This document shows, in pieces, positions 1 through 13,160 of a stretch of DNA of 64,000 bases; position 1 is the stretch's first letter; every line of letters begins with the position of its first letter. Under the pieces are notes generated by a model. The model ran no database searches, was not told where the DNA came from, and saw nothing but the letters and a program-made list of their open reading frames with translations. The translations under genes and the position numbers were made by a program. Source of the stretch: Thermothielavioides terrestris NRRL 8126 (taxonomy: Eukaryota > Ascomycota > Sordariomycetes > Sordariales > Chaetomiaceae); assembly GCF_000226115.1 (NCBI RefSeq), contig NC_016462.1:3162001-3226000 (forward strand), in the 5' to 3' direction.

Positions 1-3000
1 GGCAGCTACCTTTAAAAGTATTAAATCAAGATACAAGTAGGTAGGGTCTTTTCAAAGGTAGTGGCCTTCGAAAGTGTTTCCAGATGGCGAGGGACCTAGT
101 CAATCCAAATATTAGCTTTAACGACTTTACCTACCTCGGCTACTAGTTCTACTTGCTTTAGGAGATAGCTAAGAAGGATCGAAAAGATAGAAAATCCAAT
201 TAGTTAGGTTCTAGGCAGTTAAATGGAGGCTCAACTTCTAGAATGAAGAAAGAAAAGACCCCTTAGCTAGATGGTTCTAGAGGAGGTAAAGCTAAATCAG
301 GATCCCCTAGGCTTTTTTAGAAGGAGCGTAATGCTCTAAAAGAGGAGAGCAAATGCTTCTACTACTAGGAGACTAGCTATATAAAGGCATAGTGCCTAAA
401 GCGTATTATAGCTATAATTAAGAAGATAGAGGTAGACCTAGAAAAGATAATAAGTTTAGTTAAGGAAAATAAGACTGAGAACACTAAATTGGAAAACTAA
501 GAGCCCTAGGGAAAGTAGACTCTAGCTTAGAGCTAGATATTAGATTAGCAGTTACCTAGGTAGACCTTTAGTAGCTTATAGGCAGTTAGAGCCTTTCCTT
601 CCCCTATACGTTAGCTATTAATAGAACTAGCATCACTATTACTATACTCGTTGACTCTAGAGTAAATAGTTACGCTTTCTTTGATCGAATCTATACGAAG
701 CGAGTCGCTAAGAAACTCAGTGTCGAGGGAACACTACTCGAGACCCCGATCTCTATAAAGGACTTCTAGGGCAGATCTATAGATCCTATAGACTCTATCT
801 TAAAATTCGACCTCTAAATCGATAGAAGGACGTAGAAGGACACCCCTTTCCTAGCCCTAGATATAGGGAAGGAACACTAGCTATTACTAGGCCGACAGTA
901 GCTCGCTTACTACGATATTCTACTAGACGCTTACTAGTATCGATTAATCTAGCTTAAAAATAAACTATATAACCTAGAATAGAGCTATATCTTCGAGATC
1001 TCTTATAAATCCTTCGTTCCTAAGGCACTAAACCCTAAACACTAAAAGGATACTAAGAGGCAAGACTAAGCGATAAAGCGTTAAGACTAGCGTTAGAAAG
1101 CTTAGTAGCAGTTATAAATACTAAAGTGTAGAGAGTCGCTCCTTAAACCCCTTAAACCTATATTCAACGAGTTACATTAACTACTATAACCTACTAAAGA
1201 TCTAGGATTATATCGATTAGTACAACCTAAGGCGAGCCTAGAATTATACTAATCGATATAACTCGAAGTCTCTAAAATGTATACCTATAGGCGTAACCCC
1301 GCTAAACCTCCTAAGGAACCTCCCTATAAGCTATCGTTTAAAGGCGTATAGGACAATAGCCTCCGGAAGATGGACCAAGTACTAAAGGGAGAGGAGTTTA
1401 TTCCCTTAAGAACCTATACTCGACTAATAACATCCGAAGAAAAGGAGGAATAGACCGCCTCTTAGGTAGAAGAGGGCAAGCAACTATAGATTCTAGAGGA
1501 CTTAATTAAAGCTATAGTCATCTCTACTATAGCCTTTAATAAGATGTTTATTAAGGGAAACCAAAGAGGTGACTCTATACTAAGGTTTATTATAATTGCC
1601 TAGATCGACTAAGCTATTAAAGCTAAGAAGACTAGTAGGCTTCTCAACGACAAGGACAAAGAAGTCGAGACCTAAGTCGAAGAAGCAATTGCGAAGTATC
1701 TTTACTTTATTGAATTTACTAATATATTCTCGAAGAAGGAGTCTAATAAAATGCCTCTAAGACGCGAATACGACTATAAGATCGAACTTACTAGACTATT
1801 ACTATAACGAGTAAGCCCCCTATATTCCTATACCCTCGACTAGCTAGAGACTATAAAGAAATACCTAGTCGAGAACTTATAGAAGGGTTTTATTAAACCT
1901 AGCACCGCCTTATATAGATCCCCTATACTTTTCGCTATTAAAGGAGATAGGATTTAGAGATTCTACATTGACTACCGAGCTCTAAATAAAGTCACTGTCA
2001 AGGACCGCTACCTACTACCCTATATTAACGAGACTCTATAACAACTAGGGAATACTAAGATCTTTACTAAAATCGATATTCGATAAGCCTTCTACTAGAT
2101 CCGCCTTGCCCCTAGAAGCGAGGACCTAACGACTTTCCGAACCCGCTATAGCTAATTCTACTATAAGGTCTTTCCGTTTAGACTATATAATAGACCTACT
2201 ACCTTCTAGCGATTTGTCAATTTCTAGTTCTTCAAGTACCTCGATATATTTATAACTGCCTATATCGATAACCTAATTATCTACTCTTAGAACGAAGAGG
2301 AGTATTGTAAATATATATGGCTTATCCTCTAGAAGCTATATAAGGTAGGCCTTTAGGTAGACATTAAGAAGTATAAATTCTATACTACTAAGACTAAGTT
2401 CTTTAAGTTTATCGTTAATATCGAATGCGTCTAAGTAGACCTAAAGAAAATTGAAACAGTAGTTTCTTAGGACCGACCAACCACTGTACAAGGAGTGTAA
2501 GCCTTCCTTAGGTTTTGCAATTTCTATCGCCAATTCGTCTACAAATATAGGAGAATCGTACAACCCCTATAGCAACTGACTATTAAGGGAAAACTATTTA
2601 AATAGACTAAAGAGTATAAGGAAGCCTTCTAGGAACTTAAGAGGTAGATAACCAATATACTGTTCCTTAAGTACTACGACCCTATTAGAAAGAGCTAGAT
2701 TAAAGTCGATATATCTAGTGGAGTCGTAGCTAGTGTCTTCTAGTAGGAATACAACGACGGCTAGCACCCTATCGCGTTTTTCTCTAAAATAATGTTTAGA
2801 CTAGAAAGCAATTACCTAATTTATAATAAAGAGCTCCTCGCCATTGTATATACCGTCGAGGAATAGTACCTAATGCTACTAGGCCTCTAGTAGCAATTCA
2901 ATATTTTATCCGACTACTATACATTGTAGTACTTTATATAAAAGAGGCTACTTAATATACGACAAGCGGGATAGGCTAAGCTCCTCTTGGCCCTGGATTT

Positions 3001-5513
3001 CTAAATCGTTTACCGACCTAGCAAGTAGAACGCTATTGCCGACGCCCTGTCCTATAAGGCCAAAGAACTCGCTACCTAGAAAAAGGTCTAAAAGGCCTAT
3101 CGTATCTAGACGGTCCTCCTTAGGAGCAAGTTGGACCTATAGATCCTAGAGGAGCTGGAGTTACTATCTAAAGAGGCTACTAAGTACAACTTACAATATA
3201 TAATCTATTAAATTAAAGCCAACGAATCCGAGCTGTCCTAACTATAGCGACTTAAGGGGTATAAACTAGTAGACGTGATTCTTAAAGCGAACTAAGAGAG
3301 CGAAGCCCTAGAGAGCTTCTAAGAGCTTGCTCGCTAAAACAATATCGACTAGACACTAAGTGATAGTAGCCTTCTACTAAAGGGAGAGAGGCTAATAGTC
3401 CTACTAGATAGTTATCTATAGACCTATCTACTAGCCGAGATCTACGACTAGATATCGATAGCCTACCTAGGTAGAAACAAGATATAAAAGTTGGTCTAGA
3501 GACAATACTACTAGCTAGGGCAGATAGGAGATATCGATAGATTTGTCTATAACTGTTAGACCTGCCAATGTTCCTATATACCCTACAATAAGCCGCTAGG
3601 CCTCCTTAAGCCTTTAGAAGTCCTTATAAGACCTTGGTAGTACGTTACTATAGATTTCTATATAATGCCACAAGACAAGCTAGGCTACGACCAAGTCTTC
3701 GTTGTAGTAGACCGTTTAGGGAAGCGTAGCTACTTGCTCCTTTATTATAAGACTACTAACGCTAAAGAAATAGTATAGCTTTACTACTAGTATATTTAAT
3801 AGACTTATCGTACCCTAGAGTCGATTACTTTGGATAGGGGTCCTTAGTTTATCTTAGTATTCTAGGATAAGTTCTATAAGATCCTTAAGATTAATCTATA
3901 CCTCTCTTCTTCGGAGTACTCCTAGACGGATAGATAGACCGAAATTATAAACTAATACCTTAACTAGCGCCTACACCTATTCGTTAACTACTTTTAAGAC
4001 AATTGGTCGGAGCTACTATCTACAATAGACTTTGCCTAAGCTATCCTACTCTATTTATCTATTAGTCTTGCTCTATTTAAAGTTGAGATAGGAATACTCC
4101 CCTAGATGACCTATAATTAGCAAGAGCGTACCTAGGAATTTAGTAGCGCTAAAGACAAGCTTGATTGTACCGAAGCCTAGAAGATGCTCTCCTAAATTAA
4201 TTCCGTTGTCCAATTTGCTAGGGAAAGTATATAAAAAGCCTAGGAAGCCTAAAAGCGATAAGCGAATAAATATCGACGACTAGAGGAATTCGAGGTTGGC
4301 TAGAAGGTCTACGTTATAAAGGGCTACTAGTAGATAAACCACCTAAACGACAAGCTTAACTACCCTGTCGCTAGGCCTTTCTTAATTATCGCTAAGAAGA
4401 GACATTCCTATAAACTAAAGCTGCCTAAGACCTAGAAGATATATCTAGTATTTACCCTAGATCGACTCTAGAAAGTATTGGATAACCTATTACTAAGGTA
4501 GGAACTCTAGCTTAAGCTACTAATTAAGGTAGATAGCGAGTTGGAATAGTAAGTTAAAAAGATCCTTGCCTCCTAGATATTTAGAGGGAAACTCTAATAC
4601 TACGCTAAATAGATCGGTTAGGGCAAGGACTTAGAATAGTACGACGTTGCTAATTTTAAGAATGTACTACACCGCCTCTAGGAATTCTACAAAGCGTTCC
4701 TCTACGCGGCTAGACCACCTTGTTAGTTGCTATAGTAGCTAAAAGCTTATAAAGAGGATTACTTCGACGATGATCACCTAGATAATAACCTGCCAATACC
4801 TAAGGGCTAATGCAATCTAACTCGATCTAGACAACATTGCGTATATATATAAACCTATATCTAAGGTCGTATAACGCTCCCTCGATTATCTACTAGACTA
4901 GATGCAGTGCCCTATATAGGCTAGCGGGCTATAAGGCGGAAAACCACTTTTTCTATTTTCCGATTGAGTGGGCTTTATAAAAAATGAGCTTACAAGCCAA
5001 TGTCAGCTTCCTTCTATAAGGAGGACCGCGATGTATCCCGTCGTAAAGGTACGACATTTTTTCAAGGGGGGGGGTAATATAATAGCATAGTATACTGACC
5101 CCTATTATATAATCTATATATAGACTAGTCATATGATTATACACTTATATATCCTCCTAGGTTGACAGATTTATAAGACTCGAGTCGACTTCTAGATTAG
5201 GAAGGAGGGGTTGACTTGCCAATCAGGAAAAACGTACTAATAAGGCAAAACGTATCTTACCCTGTAGCGTATAGACCATTGTAGCCCCACTGCAAATTGC
5301 AGCCCTACTGCAAATTGTCTGTGCGTATAACCTAAGGTATTTAGGCATGGGTTTTCCACCTATATGTTGATAGTTTCCCTCTCTCTCCTTAGACTTGAAG
5401 TCTTCGTTAATCGAGGATTAATTCAGCTGTAGATTCTTTAGCACTCGTTTTGCCTTGCTGTGACACTTAAGGTAGTTGAATAGAATATTGTACGCTTATC
5501 TGTAGACGCTATA
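1..5513 (+). mobile_element. Gypsy-1: RIP-mutated Ty3/gypsy chromovirus, 5' end outside the window
   Basis: Reading through many TAG/TAA stops on the plus strand gives a Gag-Pol order typical of chromoviruses. A protease-like VDSRV motif lies near 650. A reverse transcriptase (about 1800-2400) reads RFYIDYRALNK and has the catalytic box as AYIDNLIIYS near 2258-2280 (YVDD family, second Asp mutated to Asn). RNase H follows (about 2700-2900). An integrase core reads DQVFVVVDRLGKRS near 3700. A C-terminal chromodomain reads VEKILASRIFRGKL near 4555-4600. A G-rich polypurine tract at 5064-5074 immediately precedes the 3' LTR. The element cannot be functional: every domain has in-frame stops from CAG/CAA/TGG changes. 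It ends inside a Copia-1 sequence, which resumes at about 5514, so it is probably an insertion into Copia-1. Its own 5' LTR is not in the window. Confidence 0.9.
5074..5513 (+). repeat. 3' LTR of Gypsy-1 (right boundary estimated)
   Basis: The LTR begins just after the purine tract AAGGGGGGGGG. The right limit is set where similarity to Copia-2 (59200 onward) resumes, after GACGCTATA, which could be a RIP-changed GACGCTACA terminus. The partner LTR lies outside the window, so the limits are not confirmed. It contains a short direct repeat CTGCAAATTG at about 5288-5316. Confidence 0.55.
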
Positions 5514-5842
5514 AGGCTAGTACGTTACAGCTAGCTACAATTAGGATGTCTCCTCGTCCTAGTTGGAGGGCCTAGAACCTTGTTCGATAGAGGTATCGTA
5601 GTACTCGATTAGCTATACAGTGGTGTTTAGGTCTAAGGTTCTAATTGAACTATATAAACTTAGAGGCTACGAAGGCAATGTCTAGGCATATGTTGACGGC
5701 GGTATATAGGATTGAGCTGATCTTCCGTTGATAGAGCCTAACAGAGCTATAGCTATTAATATCGTCGTATAGGAGCACTTTGCCCTTAGCTATTAGAGTC
5801 TCTAGCTCTCCTTTTTCCTAAGCTAGCTTTATAATCTTCTTG

Positions 5843-5854
5843 ATATACGCTGTT
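5843..5854. repeat. LINE target-site duplication, left copy
   Basis: ATATACGCTGTT borders the LINE 3' tail. It matches 11206-11217 with one A/G difference. In Copia-2 the equivalent site near 59520-59545 is uninterrupted. Confidence 0.8.
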
Positions 5855-8800
5855 ATTTTATTATTATTATTTCCTACTCCGATATACCCTTGGCTAGGGC
5901 TCGCCGGTCCTTCTACCGCTTATATACAGGAAAACCGTGCCTCGAGGGCTAGATGAAAAACCTATATCCGACCTTTAGAATTAAGGAAAAACAAAACGAA
6001 CGAGTCTAAGTCCCAACACTATAAAGAAAAGGGAAAGAATGGCTAGGCTAAGCTAGCCTAGTGGCCTAGGGCTAGCCTAGGCTAGGCTCCTAGGCAAGGT
6101 CTAGCCTTATAGCTAGCCTATACTCTGGAAGCCGGCCTAACTATAGAAGCTAGTTAACCATCCCCCTTGCAAGCCTATGAGCCTAGGCCCCTCTACTACG
6201 CAGTACGTAGTAGAGGTCTAGGCGGGTCCGTATAGCCTAGGGCGCCTAGGGTCTAGGCCTTGGGGGGTGCCTGTACTAGACCACTAAGTGCTCTACCGTT
6301 TCTATACCTTCGCTATAGGCGTAGAGGGGGGTATTGACGCCTAGGACCCGAGCCTTAAAAAGGAAGCCTCGAAGGCCTATAGCCCCTACCCTAGCCTAGG
6401 TTAGTAGAGAGCTCTAGGCCTTGGTTAGGCCTTGGTACTAGGCCAAGGCCTTGTTAGTAAAGAGGAAGTCGGGGGGGTCCTAGTTAGCTGGCCTCCTGTA
6501 TTTCCTACCCTACACTTGAACCTTCTACTTCTACCGTTGCTCCTAAGCCTCTCTAAGCGCCTATCTAGTGGGCCTATAGCCAGCCTACTATAGTGCCGCC
6601 AATGCTTGCTTTTCTACAGTTGTAGGCTCTTATAGCCCCTACACCCTCTAGGGCCCCCTCTAGCCTCTAGGCCTTCTATACCTCCTATAGAGCTTAAGGC
6701 AAGCCCTGTTTATTATGTTGATAGGCCTTTAGCCCCCTAGGAGGACTAGTCGTCGAATCCGCCTTTTGAAGTCTACTAGCCTTTTATTAAAGTATAGGTC
6801 TAGAGGGGGGACCTAGGCCTTGGTCTCGAGGGTATAGGTAGACGTAGCCTAGTAGGCCCCAGTGACTACCTAGAGGCTATAGTTCTAGGCCTTGGATAGG
6901 CCTTTGGCAATGCCCTAGGGCTAGCCCTAGGGGGGGGTAGGAGTATAGGCAGTGGAGGCCTCGTTGGCTATAGTACTATGTATACACTTAGTATAGATTT
7001 CCCTAGCCTAGGCTAAGCTAGGGCCCTAAGTCTTTGCAGTTATCCTAGTTAGAGCGTACTCCTAGGTCTATAGCTTGCCCTCTCTAGCTATCCTATAGGC
7101 CCCCTATTGTAGCCTCTAGTCTAGCTAGGCTCCTAGGAACCTAGCCGACTAGGCAGGCTATATAGGCCTAGTTCCCCCCCTCTATATTAGAGCTAGGTGT
7201 ACTAGGATAGCCCATTGCCGCTAGCCTTTGTTGAAGTGTACCAGTTCGCTCTTTTCAACTACAAAGGCTATACCCTAGGTTTTGGCCTACTATAGGCATA
7301 TATCCTAGGCTTTTTCCAACCACTAAACATTAGTATCTAGGATTCTACTAAAGGCCAGTAGGTTAGTATCGTCGGTAAACCCTACTAGGCTTAGGTGTAG
7401 GTACCTTTCTTTTAGTACCCTATACAAGGTGCTAATATAGAGTAAGAATAGCACTAGAGACAGAGGAGAGCCTTAGGGGACCCTTGCTACCACTGGGATA
7501 GGCTCTATAGCCCTCCTATCAAAATAGAGGATAGCCGATCGATCGGCTAGCTAAGCCTTAGTCTATAAAACTCGCCACCTTAGGTAGCTAAGGTCTCGAA
7601 GGGTGGCTAGGAGCCTAGGATAGTTGACCATATCAAAGGCCCTAGAGATATCGAGCTATAAGAGCGAAGCCGCTGCCTATTGCCTCTAGGCCTCTTAGAC
7701 CTAGGCCACTACTAGCTATATTGCTAGCTCTATAGACCTATAGGCCCTATTGCCTATTTGCTCTTTGGGGAGCAGGCCATTGGCTTTAGTAGCCTCTGTA
7801 ACCCTCTTTGCTACTACTGCCTCTATAACCTTGCCAATAGTAGATAGTAGAGCAATAGGCCTATAGCTAGCAGGGGTCTAGTATATTGCTAGAGGCTTAC
7901 CAAGCTTCTACAGTACTACCGTTTTAGCTACTTTAAAACGTAGGGGGAACTATCCCACTTGTAGACACTTAGTGGCCAATATAGCTAAGATCTAGGCTAG
8001 TAGCTAGCTATAGGCCTTGAGCAGGCCAGTAGGCAGGAGGTCTTCTCCCAGGGCCTTCTATAGGGCAGCGCCCTATAGGGCCTAGCTAATGTCTTTGGGG
8101 GTTACCCTCTATTCGATAGTGAACTAGCTAGGCTAGTCCTAGGCAAGGCTAGGGTCTTAGATATTAGAGAGGTCGATAGGCAGGTTTAGGAAAAACCGGT
8201 CTATAAGAGCCTAGGCCTTAGCCTCGAAGGTGGTTAGGCTAGGGGCCTCCTAGGCCACTTAGAGGGCTAGGAGCTTAGGGGGGTCGATAGGGGTATAGCT
8301 TTTGAGCTAGGCCTACTTTTCTAGCCTCTACAATAGAGCCTAGTTGTCACTAGCCTCCTAGCGAGTAGCCCTCTAATTGGCTGTTTTAGAGGCCTTAATA
8401 GCCTTCGATAGTGCCTTAGTAGCCCTGTTGTAGCTTGTCCAGTGTCGGGGGTAGGGACTGCTTTATAGGCTCTCTCAGCCTACTTTGCCTATTTTCGAAG
8501 GTCTTAGATCTCTAGGGACTACTATAGGGCTTGGTGGCCTTGGTAAAGCTGTTTCTAGGGGGTGGTACAGCTTGCAATAGCCTATAGCTTAGCTATTAGC
8601 TTGTCGAAAGCCTCTTATAGGCCCTAGGCTATTATAGCTTACCTAGTAAACTCGCTTAAAGCTAGCCCTATTGTAATAGGCAGGATCTTCGCTTTAGCTT
8701 CAACCTTGTCCTTCTGCATTATACCCTAGGCCTACCCCGTTATATAGCTACCTTGGTACCCCCTAGGCCTAGATACTTAGGCCTTGAGGGCCTAGGGGTA

Positions 8801-9461
8801 GTGGTCGGACCGCCCCCTAGTGTCTAGGCTATAGTAGGTGCTTTATAGGCCTATAGAGGCCTAAATATAGTCAATGGTCGACGGCTAGGCTAGCCGACGG
8901 CCTTGGGGGGCCTAGGTTATAGCCCTATAGGGCGTATAGAGTTCAAGGTCCCACTGGACAGCTAGATCCAGTAGTTCGTTGGCCCTTTGATCTAGCTGGC
9001 TATACTGGTCCTAACAGGGGTAGTGGAGGTTGAGGTCCCCTACTAGGACTATAGGCACTGTAGGGGTAGGTAGCTATAGGAGCTTGCTTAGTACCTCCTT
9101 AGTGTCTAGGGGGTTATAAACCGACTAGACCTTAAGGCCCTGCTCTAGCTAGACCTAGTACCAGAGATCCTCTGTACTATAGTCCTATTGGCTAACCCTA
9201 TAGCGCTTAGTGACGTATAGGGCTGCCTAGGCCTTAGGCTTATAGACCAAATGGTATCGAGAACTTCGAGGGCAGTAGGTCGACTTAGTAAATAGGTTGA
9301 TCTACGGTTCTTAGATAGCTAGGATATCGAAGTCAGATTCCTTGAGCAGGGCCTTAATAGCCTCTTTGCTGCCCTAGGTGTTCTACGACAGGATTTATAT
9401 AGTTATAGTGCCATTGGGTAGTCGAGGGTAGTTAGCTAGGTTAGGCTCTAGGCCTCTAGTT

Positions 9462-9560
9462 AGCTAGGTGGTTAGCTAGGTGGTTAGCTAGGTGGCTAGC
9501 TAGGTGGCTAGCTAGGTTAGCTAGGTAGTTGACTAGGTGGCTAACTAGGTTAGCTAGCTT
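9462..9560. repeat. Short tandem repeat in the LINE inter-ORF region
   Basis: About nine imperfect copies of a 10-12 bp unit related to GGTGGTTAGCTA lie between the ORF2 start and the tRNA-like stretch. CTAG-rich variants of the unit reflect RIP at TGG. Confidence 0.7.
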
Positions 9561-9570
9561 AAAAAGCGAG

Positions 9571-9668
9571 GCCCTAGGTAGGAATCGAACTTACGAAGTT
9601 GTAGTTAAGCTAGCGCTACGTTAGGTCCTAAGCTACCTCCTAGGTTGCAACCGCTATACCGCTAGGCC
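9571..9668 (-). other. tRNA-like segment between LINE ORF1 and ORF2
   Basis: On the minus strand the ends can pair as an acceptor stem (GGCCTAG with CTAGGGC, six of seven). A T-arm reads GTAAG-TTCGATT-CCTAC, with one mismatch explained by a G-to-A change. The box B-like GTTCGATTCC and a box A-like TAGCTTAGGACC are spaced as in Pol III internal promoters. The total of 98 nt is long for a tRNA, and I could not assign a convincing anticodon arm, so this may be a decayed tRNA, a tRNA-derived promoter or a coincidence. Confidence 0.3.
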
Positions 9669-11205
9669 TGCTGTAGAGCCGTTTTAACGGCTAGGCTAAA
9701 CTAGGGCTATTAGGTTTAGCTAGGTCAAGGGCGAAGATCCGACTGTTGTCTCGAGGCTAGTGGTTAGGCCTAGTAGCCGGAGCCTGGGCAAAGGTTCGAG
9801 GCTAGTAGGTATAGGCTTCCTAGGCCTTAGCCTTGACCTAGACCTAGGCTAGGCAGCCCCTATCCTAGGCTAAGTGCTTTCCCTCGCAAGCAGGGCAGTG
9901 GGGTGGCCAGAGGCCTTTACAGGTAGGGCAGTCCGTCTCAGCCTGCCTACCTTCCTAGCTATAGGCCTTGGTTCTATAGCTAGGGCATAGGGCTTCCTTA
10001 CAGCAGTAGCGTTGAATATATCCCCACTTCTAGCACTTAAAGCACTAGGTAGAGTTCAAGGTTGGCTAATATAGCTTGCAGTCAAATAGTTGAGCCCTCT
10101 AGAGCAAGCCCTCTTCGCAGGCCTTTGTAGCCTTAGATTAGTTGGCTAAGGCAATAAGGATTATAGCCCTATTATAGCCCTTGGCCACTAGAAGCCTAAA
10201 TTTAACTTTGTCGACGCTTTAGAGGCTAATCTCCTACTAGAAAGTGGCCTCTAAGACCCTTTCTAGGTCCTTGTAGTACACTCCTTTAACTAGGATTGCG
10301 AAGGTCCTTATAACCTTCTAGGCCTATAGGCCAAAGGCCTTTGAAACCTACTTTTCTAAGTTGGCTAAATGCCATTCCTTAGTAGCTAAGTCTTTAAAGG
10401 TTACAATAATATCTCTACTAGGGAGCTTCTAGGCTACTATAGCCCCGTTAGGCCTCTCCGAGGCTTGGTTGACGGCTTGGATCACCTAGGCCAAGGTCCT
10501 CTTAGCCAGTTCGGCCAATATATTGGCCCTACGTATTGTAAGCTCTCTAGCAGCCCTAGGTAGAACCACCTTCTAGGGGGCAACAGGGTCTCCTAGGGGG
10601 GCCCCTGCGGCTATATCGGCCTAGGTTTAGGCCTACGGCTTCTATTAGTTGGTATCCGCAATGGCCTTTTTAACCTCTTTAGCTATAAGCTTCTATAGAC
10701 CTTGCTTAGGCAGGCTCGCAAGCCCTAAGGCAGGGCCTTCGGCCTAACCGCTAGCCTAGTAGGCCTCTTTTAGCTTGCCTATAATGCCCTAGGCTTAGGC
10801 CTTTGTATCAGCTAGCACTAGAGCTAGCAGGCTACTCTATAGGCCTTGAATTTCTTGGGCTAGCCTTCCTTCTTTGGGCGCTATGGGGGCGGGGTTGTTG
10901 GCGCCCATCGCTTAGCGGCTACGGTCGACGCTACTAGCCGTCAATAGGTGTTAGGCCTAGGCTAGCCCAGTAGGGTAGGTGGGTTACGTGAGGGCGAAAG
11001 GTCTGACCGCCGGTCGGCCACTACTGAATTGCCCTGTTTTCCACCACCTCCTACACTCGTGCAATGGGCTGTGCGTAGTGGTGGTCGGTATGGCTAGATA
11101 GGGCTCGTCGGGAGCTTTCGAACGGTGGTAGTTTTGAAGGGTTTATCGGCGTTGCGGCAAAGATGCAAGCAAGCAGAAAGAAGAGCCTATATACTAACTT
11201 ATTTA

Positions 11206-11217
11206 ATATGCGCTGTT
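11206..11217. repeat. LINE target-site duplication, right copy
   Basis: ATATGCGCTGTT is followed directly by Copia-1 sequence (TAACTAAGCTAGATTA) that matches Copia-2 at about 59545. Confidence 0.8.
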
Positions 11218-12210
11218 TAACTAAGCTAGATTAAGCGCTTCTTACAGTCGTGATAAACCTCTATACCTAGGAACTATAGGAGATTGTCTCCTATAAGCTT
11301 GTATTTTCCTTATAGTCGGTTAATCACCTCGTTGGCTTAGTGATAATCCCTTTTACGATAGGTGAAAACAATGTTATCTAGATAGAAGAAGATGATAATG
11401 CCTTTGTTTATTATAATATAGGGCTCTTGCAGTATAGTCTAGAACCCTAGGCTCTCTAAGGTAGTCGTTAGCTTTCATTGCTAGAGGAGGGGAGACTTCT
11501 ATAGGCTATAAAGCGCCTTTTTTAGCTTTAGAATAGTTTTTAGCTTATAGTAGCTATATAGCATCTTTATATAGATGTCCTCATCGATCTTCGTATTGAC
11601 GAAGGCGTTGACTGTATTGAACTACTTTAGTTCTAGGTCGAACCTCGCTATAGTAGTAAATACTATTTTAAAGGATTGTATAGCGAGTGTAGCTATATAG
11701 TTCTCCTTAGCGAACCTCTTCTTTCATTCATTGCTATATACTACGAGTCTTACCTTGTACTTAATAAAGTGTCCGCTTTTATTAAACTTATAGACGTATA
11801 TCTATGTATAATCTAAGATCTACTTGCCTTAGACCTCCTTGTTATAGTGGCGAATTTCTTCCTAGGAGCCTATCGTATTATAGCTTCGAAGATGATTATA
11901 TTTAGCCTCTAAGAACAACTAGCCTAGTAGGTGATCTTCGAGGTTAGAGTACTATCGAGGTATAGGTAGGAGTATCGACTAGTTGATAGATCTAAGCCTA
12001 CCTTTTTGTCGTAGGCGATCGACTTCTTCTTAAAAGATCCTCTTAACCTTATTATTTTCCTTTTTAATAGCATTAGCTACTTTCTTAGCCTTCCTTTTGC
12101 TCTGTTAGGCGAGTTCCTCTCTCTCCTTCTCTATATAGAGGATCCTCCTTAAGTGCCTACGTTCGTTAGCTCTAGAGCCCAATATTCCTACGTTGAATGT
12201 AGCCTCCTAT

Positions 12211-12796
12211 TGTTAGGAGCGGGGGCTCCTAGAAGGAAGGGGGTATACGTTGAAGTGACGGAGTACGAGCAAGGCACACGCAGAGCACACGCTACAGGGT
12301 AGCTACAGGTAGGGGGGGTATAGGTGGTTGCATTGAACGCTAGCCTTCCTCACTGCCTATAGATTCTATCCTTCTTATCTCTCCTATCCTAGCCCTTAAT
12401 CTTCCTCCGTATCGGCCAGCCTCTATTCCTGAACTCGCAGATCCTTTCCTAGGCTATCTTATAGCGCCTACTTAGCTCCCTAAATACGTCTAATCCGCTC
12501 TATTGCCGACCTAGTGTCTCAGTTCCCTACACTTACGCAACGGGATACCCTGCACTTCGCTTAGCTCTATGCCCCTCCGGTCGCTTCTCTAGGTGGCTCG
12601 TGTAATCAAGGCTACTAATATACGCCCTAGTAGTATATGTAGATGACTTATATAGTACCCTGTAGTTGGCTAGGCTATATTGGGTGCTGGATATAGGGCG
12701 AGGTGGTTGGGCTAAGGGCTATCCAAGGCGCGTTCCAAGGGCTATGCTAGGTGCCGAAGTGGGTACCGTGGGTTAGGGTAGTTCTAGGGTATAATA
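12211..12796 (-). repeat. Gypsy-2 3' LTR
   Basis: This 586-bp LTR starts TGTTAGGAGC and ends TATAATA, the RIP-changed form of CATGACA seen in the right LTR. Differences from the right LTR are almost all C/T or G/A. Confidence 0.9.
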
Positions 12797-12894
12797 GGGC
12801 CCTCCTCCTTCAAGGTCTCTAACCCTAGGGACTGCTATGCTATAGCCTAATTTAGGTCGTAGCCTTATATACCGTCGGTGGACTATATAGCGGT

Positions 12895-13160
12895 AGTTTA
12901 GGTAGCGTATATACGGCTTGTAATCTTGCTATACACGTAGTTCCTATTGATCGCACTTTAGTCCGTAGGATAGTATACTAGTAGCGAACTACGTAGTAGT
13001 AGTTTAGGTGGCGTATATATAGCTTATGATCTTGCTATATATATAGTTCCTATCGATTGCGCTTTAGTCTATAGGATAGTATACTAGCGGCGAACTACGT
13101 AGTAGTAGTTTAGGTAGCGTATACACGGCTTACGATCTTCCTATATGCACAGCCTCTATT
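12895..13160. repeat. 106-bp tandem repeat, about 2.5 copies, in the Gypsy-2 3' region
   Basis: Units starting AGTTTAGGT lie at 12895, 13001 and 13107, an exact 106-bp period. Each contains a CTATACACGTAGTTCCTAT-type stretch and ends near GAACTACGTAGTAGT. Copies differ mainly by transitions. The repeat lies between the antisense ORF region and the 3' LTR. Confidence 0.85.

Larger units (their letters stand above)
5855..11205 (-). mobile_element. Tad-like non-LTR retrotransposon (LINE) inserted in Copia-1
   Basis: The element is flanked by a 12-bp target duplication, ATATACGCTGTT at 5843-5854 and ATATGCGCTGTT at 11206-11217, which differ by one RIP-type change. The 3' end is at the left, as a short TAA-rich tail (reverse complement of ATTTTATTATTATT). 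ORF1 starts at ATG 10908 (MGANNPAPIAPKEG) and has CCHC zinc knuckles near 10070-9880 (CFKCQKWGYIQRYCCKEALC, CPTCKG). ORF2 begins near 9440 with an APE-type endonuclease (SDFDILAIQEP near 9330). Its reverse transcriptase catalytic box reads GFTDDTNLLAF near 7350-7385. The 5' UTR (10909-11205) is GC-rich and little mutated, unlike the body, which is full of TAG stops. At 5.35 kb it is probably full length. Confidence 0.88.

Noticed and set aside
4953..5144. 63-codon minus-strand frame at the Gypsy-1 3' end
   Set aside because: Spans the purine tract and LTR start; chance ORF.
12895..13160. Possible CRISPR-like array
   Set aside because: Units are contiguous 106-bp tandem copies without spacers, in a eukaryotic retrotransposon.
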